Shown: piece after piece, positions 8,843 through 16,878 of the stretch
How positions within the stretch are numbered: position 1 is the stretch's first letter
How the letters are laid out: every line of letters begins with the position of its first letter
Source of the DNA: Alistipes putredinis DSM 17216
GTDB lineage: Bacteria > Bacteroidota > Bacteroidia > Bacteroidales > Rikenellaceae
Assembly (NCBI RefSeq): GCF_000154465.1
Contig: NZ_DS499580.1
Coordinates: 310,001 to 374,000 of the forward strand
DNA length: 64,000 nucleotides
Direction: 5' to 3'
The notes under the pieces: model-generated
Seen by the model: the letters and a program-made list of their open reading frames with translations, nothing else
The model's database searches: none
Told to the model about the DNA's origin: nothing
Made by a program: the position numbers and the translations under genes

Positions 8843-8891
8843 GCCGTCCGCTCATCGAAAACGAATGCGGCGGACGGCTATTTTCGATGAG
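8843..8891 (-). promoter_or_regulatory. two interleaved inverted repeats between kdd and kamA
   Basis: Arms of 9 bp (gccgtccgc at 8843-8851 with gcggacggc at 8870-8878) and 11 bp (ctcatcgaaaa at 8851-8861 with ttttcgatgag at 8881-8891) pair perfectly but are interleaved. The loop joining the stems is too short for both to form at once, so an mRNA would choose between two hairpins. Neither is followed by a T run. A role in processing, attenuation or protein binding is possible; none is shown. Confidence 0.5.
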
Positions 8892-8985
8892 TGCCTCCTG
8901 CCTCGGTAAGTCGGATCCGTCCTGCTTTTTTAATTTGCGCCGGGCGGGGACGATGAGGAAAGGCGGCAGGTGTCGTTCGTATCGG

Positions 8986-10026
8986 TTAGGCGTACAGCTC
9001 GGTGAATATCTTTCTCAAGGCTTCGCATTCGCGGAACTCCTGAAGCGTGATCTCCGCATGTCCCTTCGTATAGCCGTTTCCGATAATCATCGTCACGTCG
9101 CTGCCGACGCCTTCGGCGCCGAGAGCGGCTTTCGTGAAGCTCGTGGCCATCGAGAAGAAATAGACGATGCCCGTATTCTTCGTACAGAGGATGCTGGTCA
9201 TTTCGGTGTCGGGAACATTCACATTGTTGATGGTGATGTCGCACATTTCGCCATTGGTCAGCTCCGTAATCTTTTCGAGTACCGGAATCGGCTGACGAGC
9301 GTCCATGCAGACGACCTCGTGGCAGAAGCCCAACTTGTCCAGGCGCTCCTTCTCCTCGGGACTGTAACAGAGTCCGATCACTTTGCCCGTTACGCCGACC
9401 CGCTTGCGAGCCTCGTAGCAGCAGAGCATGCCGGATTTGCCAGCTGCGCCGATAATCAGCACCGTGTTGCCGGGGCGAACCAGTTTGGCTACCTGTGCCG
9501 GAGCTCCGGCCACGTCGAGGGCCGACATTACCAGCTTTTCGGGCAGGTCGGAAGGTATTTTGGCGTAGATGCCGCTTTCGAACAGGATCGCCTTGCCATC
9601 GATATCGACCTGATCGACATCGGGGCGAATCTCCTTGATCTTGTCGATCCGCAGCGGAGTAAGCGACAGCGAAACCAGCGTGGCGATCTTGTCGCCTACC
9701 TTGAGGTCGGTCTTGCCGACGAGCGCGTCGCCGATCTTCTCGACCGTACCCAGCAGCATGCCGCCCGATCCGGTTACCGGATTGCGGTGTTTTCCTTGTT
9801 TTTCGACGATGTCGAGCATGATCTCGGCGATCTTGGCTTTGTCGCCTCCGGCCTGGTTCGAGATCTGGGTGAAGCTGGCCGAGTCGATGTTGAGGGTCTG
9901 TACGTCGATTAGGATCTCGTTGTCGTAGATCTCGTCCATGTTGTTGTCCAGCTTGTCTGCCGGCTGGGGAAGCACGCCCTTCGGGGAGATTACCCGGTGT
10001 GTGCCGTATTTATGTCCTTTTTTCAT
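8986..10026 (-). CDS. kdd: L-erythro-3,5-diaminohexanoate dehydrogenase
   Basis: A 346-residue NAD-dependent dehydrogenase that oxidatively deaminates 3,5-diaminohexanoate to 3-keto-5-aminohexanoate. It has a GroES-like N-terminal half (VEKIGDALVGKTDLKVGDK) and a Rossmann domain with VLIIGAAGKSGML near 190. The glycine pattern differs from ordinary zinc alcohol dehydrogenases, as expected of Kdd. It lies between kce (45 bp upstream) and kamA. The position in the complete pathway and the fit to Kdd length make the call strong. Confidence 0.95.
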   Translation of the reverse strand: MKKGHKYGTHRVISPKGVLPQPADKLDNNMDEIYDNEILIDVQTLNIDSASFTQISNQAGGDKAKIAEIMLDIVEKQGKHRNPVTGSGGMLLGTVEKIGDALVGKTDLKVGDKIATLVSLSLTPLRIDKIKEIRPDVDQVDIDGKAILFESGIYAKIPSDLPEKLVMSALDVAGAPAQVAKLVRPGNTVLIIGAAGKSGMLCCYEARKRVGVTGKVIGLCYSPEEKERLDKLGFCHEVVCMDARQPIPVLEKITELTNGEMCDITINNVNVPDTEMTSILCTKNTGIVYFFSMATSFTKAALGAEGVGSDVTMIIGNGYTKGHAEITLQEFRECEALRKIFTELYA

Positions 10027-10071
10027 TATGGTGTTTTGTTGTGTTGCAGTGTTGATGTTTTTTGGGTGATC

Positions 10072-10893
10072 TTATTTCTTGAGTCCCAGAATGCGGCGAG
10101 CTTCGTCCGGTGTAGCGACCTCGCGTCCGAACTCTTTGGCCATGCGAACGACCTTCTCGACCAGTTCGCCGTTGGATTTGGCCGGAACGCCTTTGGAGAG
10201 ATAGACGTTGTCCTCGAAACCTACGCGCACGTGGCCGCCGTCGATGATCGCCAGGGCCGCCAACGGAAATTCGTAGCGTCCCACGCCGGCTACCGTGTAG
10301 GTCGCATCGGCCGGAATGCTGCCCCGCAGGAAGACGAAATCCCGGATGTCGCCTCCGATGCCGCCGTTCACACCCATCACGAAGTCGAAATGCATGGGGT
10401 CGGCGATATAGCCCTTCTTGTGCAGGCGGAGCGCCATTTCGATCATACTCTTGTCGAAGACCTCCAGCTCGGGTTTGATGCCCCGCTCGATCATCTTCTG
10501 ACCGAAGTACTTGATCGTGTTCTCCGTGTTCTCGAAGATTTCATCGCCGCCGAAATTGAGCGTGCCGCAGTCGAGGGTCGCCATTTCGGGGAGCAGCTCC
10601 GTAGGTTGCAGCCGTTCGTCGTTGGTCATGCCGACGGCACCTCCCGTCGAAGGCTGGATGATTACGTCCGGGCAAACCGCACGGATAGCGTCCATAACCT
10701 GTTTGAAGCGGTTTTTATCCTGCGTGGGTTGGCCGTCGTCGTTGCGCACGTGCAGGTGGATGATGCTCGCGCCGGCATCGTAGGCCGACTTGGCCTCCCG
10801 GGCGCACTCTTCCACCGTGTAGGGGACTGCGGGGTTGTGTTCCTTGAGTACTTCCGCTCCGCAGATCGCGGCCGTTATGATCAGTTTTTCCAT
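10072..10893 (-). CDS. kce: 3-keto-5-aminohexanoate cleavage enzyme
   Basis: A 273-residue BKACE-family (DUF849) zinc enzyme. It cleaves 3-keto-5-aminohexanoate with acetyl-CoA to give acetoacetate and 3-aminobutyryl-CoA. The N-terminal ITAAICGAE supplies the conserved Glu14, and IIHLHVR the two zinc-binding histidines. IQPSTGG and the C-terminal GGHVRVGFEDN are the other family signatures. It lies between kal and kdd in pathway order. DUF849 enzymes vary in substrate, but the neighbours settle this one. Confidence 0.95.
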   Translation of the reverse strand: MEKLIITAAICGAEVLKEHNPAVPYTVEECAREAKSAYDAGASIIHLHVRNDDGQPTQDKNRFKQVMDAIRAVCPDVIIQPSTGGAVGMTNDERLQPTELLPEMATLDCGTLNFGGDEIFENTENTIKYFGQKMIERGIKPELEVFDKSMIEMALRLHKKGYIADPMHFDFVMGVNGGIGGDIRDFVFLRGSIPADATYTVAGVGRYEFPLAALAIIDGGHVRVGFEDNVYLSKGVPAKSNGELVEKVVRMAKEFGREVATPDEARRILGLKK

Positions 10894-11081
10894 GGGGTCT
10901 TTGGTTGAAAAGTTTGAAAATGGTTGAATTCCGTTGCTTTGTCCGATGTGGCGGCTAAACCTGTTCGGACCTGTTCGCCGAGAATTTCCGGTCGCATCGG
11001 CCGTTTTCTCTCTCCGGCGCTCCTGCCTGCGGTCTTCGCATCGCGGGACGCTTTCGTGTCCGGAACGGGCCGAAAATTCCG

Positions 11082-11477
11082 TTAGCGGCTCTCAGGGATG
11101 CGCTGGTCCTCTTTTTTTACGACGCACGTGCCGCTGGCACGGCAGACCACGACGGGCTCTTTGAGTACGTCGGCCGCAGAGGGCGAGATGTCGGGGCGTG
11201 CAGCGACCACTTTGCGGGCTTCGAAGACCATCTTGCGCGAGGTGTTGCCCACCTTCACGATTTCGCCCACCGCTTCGATATAATCGCCGGCATAGACCGG
11301 GGCGAGAAATTCGACGTTGTCGTAGGCCACGAACAGTCCTTCGTCGCCGTCGTGCATGATCAACAGTTCGGTGGCCACGTCGCCGAACAGATGCACCATA
11401 TGGGCGCCGTCCACCAGATTGCCTCCGTAATGAGCGTCTTTGGCACTCATCCGAAGCCGTATCATTGATTTTTCCAT
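11082..11477 (-). CDS. kal: 3-aminobutyryl-CoA ammonia-lyase
   Basis: A 131-residue hot-dog-fold enzyme that removes ammonia from 3-aminobutyryl-CoA to form crotonyl-CoA. The N-terminal half (MSAKDAHYGGNLVDGAHMVHLFGDVATELL) and the segment FLAPVYAGDYIEAVGEI are typical of the small Kal proteins, which resemble acyl-CoA thioesterases. Context separates it from a thioesterase: it lies between the CoA-transferase alpha subunit and kce. A 188-bp gap with no recognised element separates it from kce. Confidence 0.9.
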   Translation of the reverse strand: MEKSMIRLRMSAKDAHYGGNLVDGAHMVHLFGDVATELLIMHDGDEGLFVAYDNVEFLAPVYAGDYIEAVGEIVKVGNTSRKMVFEARKVVAARPDISPSAADVLKEPVVVCRASGTCVVKKEDQRIPESR

Positions 11478-11531
11478 AACCTGATATTTTTAATTCGATT
11501 GAGATGCGGATTTGTTCTTTCGGCCGTTCGG

Positions 11532-12185
11532 TTATTTGGCCGGAGCGACCATGTAATCTACGAAGATACCCGGCGTGCGGACCGCTTCGGGGGCTATCGC
11601 TCCGGTTTCTACCAGCTCCCGCACCTCGGCGATCACCAGGTCGGCTGCGGTGGCCATCAACGGGTTGAAATTCTGTGACGTGCCTTTATAGACCAGGTTG
11701 CCCGATCGGTCGGCCAGGCTCGCGCCGAGCAGGGCTACGTCGGCCCGCAGCGGTTTTTCGAGCAGGTAATCCTTGCCATCGACGTTGATGATTTGTTTGC
11801 CTTCGGCTACGATCGTTCCGAGTCCGACCGGAGTGAGCACACCGCCCAGACCTGCCCCGCCCGAACGAACCCGTTCGGCCAGCGTTCCCTGCGGGCAGAA
11901 TTCGATCTCCAGTTCGCCGCTGTTCATCTGCTCGCTGGTGCAGGGGTTGGTGCCGATGTGCGATACGATCACTTTGCGGACCTGCTTCCCGGCGATCAGC
12001 CGTCCGCAGCCTTTGTCCGGATAAGCCGTATCGTTCACGATGAGGGTGAGGTCCTTTACGCCCGATTCAACCAGTGCGTCGATGATCGCGTGGGGGCTTC
12101 CGTTGCCCAGAAAGCCGCCGATCATGACCGTCATTCCGTCTTTTACCATTCCCGCCGCTTCGGCAGCAGATATAAGCTTCTTCAT
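11532..12185 (-). CDS. atoD: butyrate/acetoacetate CoA-transferase, alpha subunit
   Basis: A 217-residue subunit A of family I CoA-transferases. It starts MKKLISAAEAAGMVKDG and carries the oxyanion and CoA-binding motif MIGGFLGNGSP; ERVRSGGAGLGGVLTPVGLGT is also characteristic. The frame is open 10 codons further upstream, but this start matches the family and lies about 40 nt after the predicted transcription start. It is the first gene of the lysine operon, while its beta-subunit partner is the tenth. It would act on butyryl-CoA plus acetoacetate. Confidence 0.92.
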   Translation of the reverse strand: MKKLISAAEAAGMVKDGMTVMIGGFLGNGSPHAIIDALVESGVKDLTLIVNDTAYPDKGCGRLIAGKQVRKVIVSHIGTNPCTSEQMNSGELEIEFCPQGTLAERVRSGGAGLGGVLTPVGLGTIVAEGKQIINVDGKDYLLEKPLRADVALLGASLADRSGNLVYKGTSQNFNPLMATAADLVIAEVRELVETGAIAPEAVRTPGIFVDYMVAPAK

Positions 12186-12233
12186 ATGGTGATTGATTTT
12201 ACTTAAAATTAACAATATCAGTCTTTAATCTAA

Positions 12234-12265
12234 CAAAATTAAACATTTGACGAATGATTTGCAAT
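12234..12265 (-). promoter_or_regulatory. promoter of the lysine-fermentation operon
   Basis: On the minus strand there is ATTG, 20 nt of spacer, then TAATTTTG: a perfect Bacteroidetes -7 box (TAnnTTTG) with a 3/4 match at -33. It points at the first gene of the operon with a leader of about 40 nt, too short for a riboswitch. Confidence 0.75.
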
Positions 12266-12365
12266 GATTTCGACGTTTTTTTGTCGATAATCGGTCACTT
12301 CTTCTCCGAAAGAGTGGAATCTTCGGATCCGATCGCGCGGAAGCGGGTGTTCGGAAGGACCTGAA

Positions 12366-12405
12366 AAAGTACGGCCGGACGCCTCGAGGCGTCCGGCCGT
12401 ACTTT
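12366..12405 (-). terminator. perfect 20-bp-arm palindrome, terminator
   Basis: The two 20-bp arms are exact reverse complements, centred on CTCGAG. On the minus strand the hairpin is followed by TTTTTC, so it most likely ends the nadC-sulfatase-DUF2156 operon. It also insulates the lysine operon promoter downstream. Confidence 0.85.
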
Positions 12406-12428
12406 CTGCGGAACGGTTCTTTGCGGGA

Positions 12429-13805
12429 TCAGAGAAGTCGGCAGTGCAAACGTTCGGGCAGCGGTGCGCTGTTGTCGCGGCGCCAGACCATGGCCCGATC
12501 CTGTTCCTGGTTGCCCGAGCCGAAGTCGAAGTCGTCCGGCGCTTCGAAAACGACCGGAAGCGACCGGTCTTCGAAGCCGAACGGGGCGTAAAAGTCCTTG
12601 AGGCTTTCCTGGCTCGGGATAAGGATCGCGGCGTCGGCCCCTTCTTCTGCGATCCGCCGCATTGCCTCGCGCATCAATCCGGAGGCCAGGCCCCGGCCCC
12701 GGTAGTCGGGGTCGGTCGCCACGCCGTAGATGTAGGTCGTGCGCCCCAGCTCGCTTTCGAACGGGATCAGGTGCAACATGGCTGCCAGACGGCCGTCCTC
12801 TTCGGCTGCGAGCATCCGCTTGCGGCTGTAATGGCTTATCAGGAAGGAGTCGATGAAGGTTTCTTCGTCTTCGAAGCACTTTATCCAGAGCCGTTTGCAG
12901 GCTATTTCGTCGGGGTAGAGGCAGAGGGCCGTATATTTCTTCTCGAGGAATGCCGGATGGTAGGAGAGCTTGGCCTGCCGTAGTCCCGGAATACCCAGGT
13001 CCTCTTCGCGGTCGATGAGCGTGTATTGCTCGGACAGGTGCGCCACGAACTCCCGGTTGATGATGGTGAAAGCCCCGTCGTATTCGGTGTCGGCCTTTTC
13101 GACATGGACACAGAACGTATGGTCGTTGATCGGTGAGCCGTAAGTGAAAGCGACGAGTTTATCGCCGACGTAGATGCAGCCGCCGATAAGTCCCAGCCGG
13201 TCGAAATGGGCGAAAGCCCGCTGCATGGCCCGCTGTTCGGCCGACAGCTCGCCCGTATGTCCGCTGCGGGTCTTGCGCCATTCGGCTTCCAGACGCATGC
13301 ACTCCGCAGCATGGTCGCGGGTCATAGGCTCGTAGCGGTATTCGTATTCCGCCTCGAAGCGGTTGATGTGGTTGCGTTTGGATTGGTATTTCCGGCCAGG
13401 AAGGTCGCGCAGGTCCGAAGCGTTGTATACATAGTCTTCCAGATTGCGGTCGGAGGCGAAAGCGAACTGGCAGTGGCCTACGCTGCGGAGTTTTTCGAGC
13501 CCTTCAGGTGTCATGTCGATGATCCGAAGCCGTTGTCCGGCAGCGAGTATATCCTCCTCCAGATGCCGCAGGACGGGGGTGAAATCTCCTGCGCCGACAG
13601 GCTGCATGTAGCCGATCCGGTCGCTGCCCCCGATCTGGAAGCGGATGACCAGAAAGCCGTCCACTACGCTCCAGGCGGTTTTGAACTGGAATTGCCAGCA
13701 AAACATGTTGGCGAACGCCAGGTCGCAGTTCGCCGGGGCGTAAGGCAATGTGAAGGATTCGATTTCGGCCTTGTCTTCGATCGTAATGGGTTTGAAGGTA
13801 ATCAT
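12429..13805 (-). CDS. DUF2156 plus GNAT domain protein
   Basis: A 458-residue protein. The first ~290 residues are a DUF2156 domain, related to the C-terminal aminoacyl-transfer domain of phosphatidylglycerol lysyltransferase. The rest is a GNAT acetyltransferase with an acetyl-CoA loop DPDYRGRGLASGLM. The start ATG overlaps the stop of the LTA-synthase-like gene by 4 bp (ATGA), so translation is probably coupled. A much longer open frame runs upstream, but its first 600 codons are only the antisense-like shadow of the upstream gene. The pairing with a membrane sulfatase suggests a role in lipid or envelope modification; the substrate is unknown. Confidence 0.85.
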   Translation of the reverse strand: MITFKPITIEDKAEIESFTLPYAPANCDLAFANMFCWQFQFKTAWSVVDGFLVIRFQIGGSDRIGYMQPVGAGDFTPVLRHLEEDILAAGQRLRIIDMTPEGLEKLRSVGHCQFAFASDRNLEDYVYNASDLRDLPGRKYQSKRNHINRFEAEYEYRYEPMTRDHAAECMRLEAEWRKTRSGHTGELSAEQRAMQRAFAHFDRLGLIGGCIYVGDKLVAFTYGSPINDHTFCVHVEKADTEYDGAFTIINREFVAHLSEQYTLIDREEDLGIPGLRQAKLSYHPAFLEKKYTALCLYPDEIACKRLWIKCFEDEETFIDSFLISHYSRKRMLAAEEDGRLAAMLHLIPFESELGRTTYIYGVATDPDYRGRGLASGLMREAMRRIAEEGADAAILIPSQESLKDFYAPFGFEDRSLPVVFEAPDDFDFGSGNQEQDRAMVWRRDNSAPLPERLHCRLL

Positions 13806-15730
13806 AAATTGTCTTCTACGGTGTAATTTTTGGCTTCCACATGCCCGTAATACTGTTGAATCAGGGCCTTGAGCCGTTTTTCGACCGACACGGTCTGTTC
13901 CCGGTCCGAAGTCCCGTTTCGGAACGTCGCGCCGGTCATCCGCTCCTCGTCGAACGAGAAGAGCGCTTCGTCCGTTACGACCCGGAATTCCGAATCGTAC
14001 ATCACGGCCCACGGTTCGCGGTCGGGTTCGTTCAGAATGTCGCGTCCGAATGCGAAATAGGGTTCCCGGTTTCCCAACAGTCCCAGCAGGGTCGGCATGA
14101 TGTCGATCTGCTGCACGGTCTGTGCCAGAAATTGCGGTGCGAGTGCGCCGTCGGGGGTGTGGATGAATCCGACGATGTGGTAGTTGCCGGGATAGGAGCG
14201 GGTTTCCTCTGCCATTTTCTCCGAGGAAACGTGGTCCGCGACGAAGACGAAGATTGTCCGGCGGAACCACTCTTCGTCCTTGAAACGGCGGTAGAAGTTG
14301 CGGAAGGCGAGATCTTCGTAGGCTACGGGTTTGTGTATTTTGGTCGTTCCCGCCGGCAGCTTGTCGGCGTATTGTTCGGGCACGACGAAGGGATGGTGCG
14401 ACGAGAGGGTAAACAGCGTGGCGAAGAAAGGCTCCTGCATTTTCGAGAGCTCTTCGCCCGTGAATTGCAGGAACGGTTCGTCCCAGATACCCCAGTAACC
14501 GTCGAAATCCTCCGTGCCGTGTGCCGCTTCGTAATCCTCGCGGCTCAGGAGCCGATCGACTCCGGCGCTGCGGGCGTAGGCTCCGAATCCCATCGAACCG
14601 CGCTCCGAACCGCAGAAGAAGGCGGTTCGGTAGCCTTTGTCGCGGAGTATCTGCGGCAGTTGGCGGCTTTTGCCCAGCGACTGGGGCATCAGCACGAAAG
14701 GTTGTTTGAAGGAGGGGATGCTGCCCAATACGGCGGGCATGGCCTGGATCGAGCGGGTGCCGTTGGCGTACATCTGCCCGAAACAGAGGCTCTGCCGCAT
14801 GAGCGAGTCGAGGAACGGCGTATAGCCCGGTTGCGTGCCGTTGCCGTACAATTCGGGTTTGAGGTAGGCCGAATGTTCGGCCGACATGCTTTCCAGAATG
14901 AAAACCATCACGTTGCGCCCTTCGAGGTTCACGGCCGAAGAGTCGGGGCGGTGGGTCGGGGTGAAATATTCGTCCAGTTTTTCGGGCGAAAAGTAGCGGG
15001 TGTATTTGACCGATCCGCCGCTGCCGATGGTCCGCAGAATGCAGAAGGGGTTGCTCAGGATCAGGTTGGCCTTTTCGCTGGTCGAGGCGTAGAGCGTGGC
15101 GTTCGAGAGGGTGATCGGGCGGGTCATGCGCGTTACGCCGCCCCGCATGCCGGCGATGCCGAGCAGAATGGCGATCACCAGCAGTCCCGTATTGACCGAG
15201 TAATAAACCCAGCCCTCGCGCAGGGGCGATCGGGGTGTGATCTTGCGTCCGTAACCCCAAACGAGCAGCCAGATGAGGGCTGCGCCGACGAGGAGCAGGT
15301 ACCAGTTTTCGGCGGCGAATTTCAGCACGAGCTGCACCGAATTGGAGTTGTCGGCGAAGAAGATTTCGTCGGCGGTGAAACGCTTCTGCGTGTAGCGGAA
15401 ATAGACGCAATCGGCCAGGTTTACGGCCACGATCAGCAGCGAATTGATCACCGCATAGTACCAGAAGAGAATACGCCGATACCAGCTCCGCTTCCGGAAA
15501 TGGAACGGCAGCAGCGAGAGAACGATGAAAAGCAGATTGGCGTAGAGAACCGATACGGTGTCGAACTTCAGACCCCCCCCCGCCAATGTCAGGACCTCCT
15601 GCCAACCCAGGGGGCCGATCAGGGCGTAGTTGTAGCAGTAAAAGACGATTCGGCAGAGCAGCAGGACGATGTAGAGCAGGACGATGCGCCGCAGGAGCAT
15701 GCCCGGATTACTATGTAGCCAGCGTTCCAC
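13802..15730 (-). CDS. LTA-synthase-like membrane sulfatase/phosphotransferase, with a poly-G tract
   Basis: A 642-residue protein with about five N-terminal membrane segments (roughly residues 12-200), then an extracytoplasmic alkaline-phosphatase/sulfatase domain. Visible active-site elements are VFILESMS (metal-binding Glu), ANGTRSIQAMP (predicted nucleophile Thr), LSSHHPFVVP and FVADHVSSE. Gram-negative members transfer phospho-groups onto envelope lipids or glycans; the substrate here is unknown. The start lies 1 bp after the nadC stop. Codons 50-53 contain nine consecutive G (plus-strand C run 15573-15581), currently in frame, so slippage there would truncate the protein after the first membrane segments. 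Confidence 0.9.
   Translation of the reverse strand: MERWLHSNPGMLLRRIVLLYIVLLLCRIVFYCYNYALIGPLGWQEVLTLAGGGLKFDTVSVLYANLLFIVLSLLPFHFRKRSWYRRILFWYYAVINSLLIVAVNLADCVYFRYTQKRFTADEIFFADNSNSVQLVLKFAAENWYLLLVGAALIWLLVWGYGRKITPRSPLREGWVYYSVNTGLLVIAILLGIAGMRGGVTRMTRPITLSNATLYASTSEKANLILSNPFCILRTIGSGGSVKYTRYFSPEKLDEYFTPTHRPDSSAVNLEGRNVMVFILESMSAEHSAYLKPELYGNGTQPGYTPFLDSLMRQSLCFGQMYANGTRSIQAMPAVLGSIPSFKQPFVLMPQSLGKSRQLPQILRDKGYRTAFFCGSERGSMGFGAYARSAGVDRLLSREDYEAAHGTEDFDGYWGIWDEPFLQFTGEELSKMQEPFFATLFTLSSHHPFVVPEQYADKLPAGTTKIHKPVAYEDLAFRNFYRRFKDEEWFRRTIFVFVADHVSSEKMAEETRSYPGNYHIVGFIHTPDGALAPQFLAQTVQQIDIMPTLLGLLGNREPYFAFGRDILNEPDREPWAVMYDSEFRVVTDEALFSFDEERMTGATFRNGTSDREQTVSVEKRLKALIQQYYGHVEAKNYTVEDNL
15573..15581 (-). 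repeat. G9 homopolymer in the LTA-synthase-like gene
   Basis: Nine C on the plus strand (G9 in the coding strand) encode Ala50-Gly53 of the sulfatase. The gene is in frame at this length. It is one of only three G/C runs of eight or more noticed in the window, all early in envelope-protein genes. Confidence 0.85.
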
Positions 15731-15731
15731 C

Positions 15732-16583
15732 TTAGCAGGCTTTTAACGACATGTCGAGCGATTTGATCTGGTGCGTCAGGGCGCCGACCGATATGAAGTC
15801 CACGCCTGTTTCGGCGTATTCGCGTAGCGTGTCGAGCGTGATGCCGCCGCTCGACTCCGTTTCGCAGCGTCCGGCGACCTTCGCGACGGCCTGCCGCGTC
15901 AGCTCCGGGGTGAAATTGTCGAACATGATGCGGTCCACGCCTCCTGCGGCGAACACTTCGTCGATGTCTTCGAGCGAACGCACTTCGCATTCGATCGGAA
16001 TGTTCTTGCCTTTTGCCTTGAGATAGGCTTTGGCTCCTTCGATGGCCGGGCGGATGCCGCCTGCAAAGTCTATGTGGTTGTCCTTCAGCAGAATCATGTC
16101 GAACAGTCCCATGCGGTGATTCTCACCGCCGCCGATCTTGACGGCCATCTTGTCCAATACGCGCATGCCCGGGGTGGTTTTGCGCGTGTCGAGAACTTTG
16201 GTATGCAGGTCTTTGATCTTGTTGGCATAGACGGCTGTCTGGGTCGCCACGCCGCTCATGCGCTGCATGATGTTCAGCAGGATGCGTTCGGCTTGCAGCA
16301 GGGACTGGAGCCGTCCCGAAACGTAGAAGGCCACGTCGCCCGGCTTCACGCGGTCGCCGTCGCGGAGGATCTGTTCGAATTGCATGTCGGGGTCCAGGCG
16401 TCGAAGCACCAGTTGTGCGATTTCGATGCCCGCGAGAATACCCTCCTGTTTGCAGAGCAAGCGCATGCGGCCTTTTTCCGTCGCGGGGATGCAGCAGAGC
16501 GAAGTGTGGTCGCCGTCGCCGATGTCTTCGCGGATGGCCAGTTCGATGAGCGCATCGACGAAAGGTTTGTATTCGGGTTTCAT
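15732..16583 (-). CDS. nadC: nicotinate-nucleotide pyrophosphorylase (carboxylating)
   Basis: A 283-residue quinolinate phosphoribosyltransferase. It converts quinolinate and PRPP to nicotinate mononucleotide in NAD synthesis. DTRKTTPGMR and GGGENHRMGLFDMILLKDNH are the classic signatures. The start at MKPEYKPFVDALI fits the family; the frame is open further upstream without homology. It heads an operon with the sulfatase and DUF2156 genes. nadA and nadB are not in the window. Confidence 0.96.
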   Translation of the reverse strand: MKPEYKPFVDALIELAIREDIGDGDHTSLCCIPATEKGRMRLLCKQEGILAGIEIAQLVLRRLDPDMQFEQILRDGDRVKPGDVAFYVSGRLQSLLQAERILLNIMQRMSGVATQTAVYANKIKDLHTKVLDTRKTTPGMRVLDKMAVKIGGGENHRMGLFDMILLKDNHIDFAGGIRPAIEGAKAYLKAKGKNIPIECEVRSLEDIDEVFAAGGVDRIMFDNFTPELTRQAVAKVAGRCETESSGGITLDTLREYAETGVDFISVGALTHQIKSLDMSLKAC

Positions 16584-16705
16584 ATTTTTTCGGTTTTTAT
16601 GGGTGAAACGAATCGTTTCGTTCGGCAGGGCCGGACGAATGTCTGAAGAGAGAACGGTAACCGTGCGTTTGGCCCGCAAAGATTACCGCTCCGCTCCGGC
16701 ACCCA

Positions 16706-16713
16706 CAAAAATA
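16706..16713 (-). promoter_or_regulatory. candidate -7 box for nadC
   Basis: TATTTTTG on the minus strand matches TAnnTTTG about 120 nt before the nadC start. No good -33 element is seen. Confidence 0.4.
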
Positions 16714-16878
16714 CGAAAAATAATTGCCATTTTTCAGGAAAAATATTAATTATATGTCGGTTTTGTGATCCGGACAAATGGTAATTCTTGTATTTATAAG
16801 TGTTTTTTCAAAAAAATACACCATTATTCGACGTTCGTAATATCAAATCCACGGCTTCCAATGCTTTGTTGACGGTGC

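Noticed and set aside
12186..12233. Lysine or cobalamin riboswitch upstream of the lysine operon
   Set aside because: The predicted leader is only about 40 nt and shows no conserved riboswitch core.
12429..15605. A 1058-codon minus-strand open frame apparently encoding a giant protein
   Set aside because: Only its last 458 codons have protein-like content; the first 600 are an out-of-frame shadow of the LTA-synthase-like gene. The true start is at 13805.
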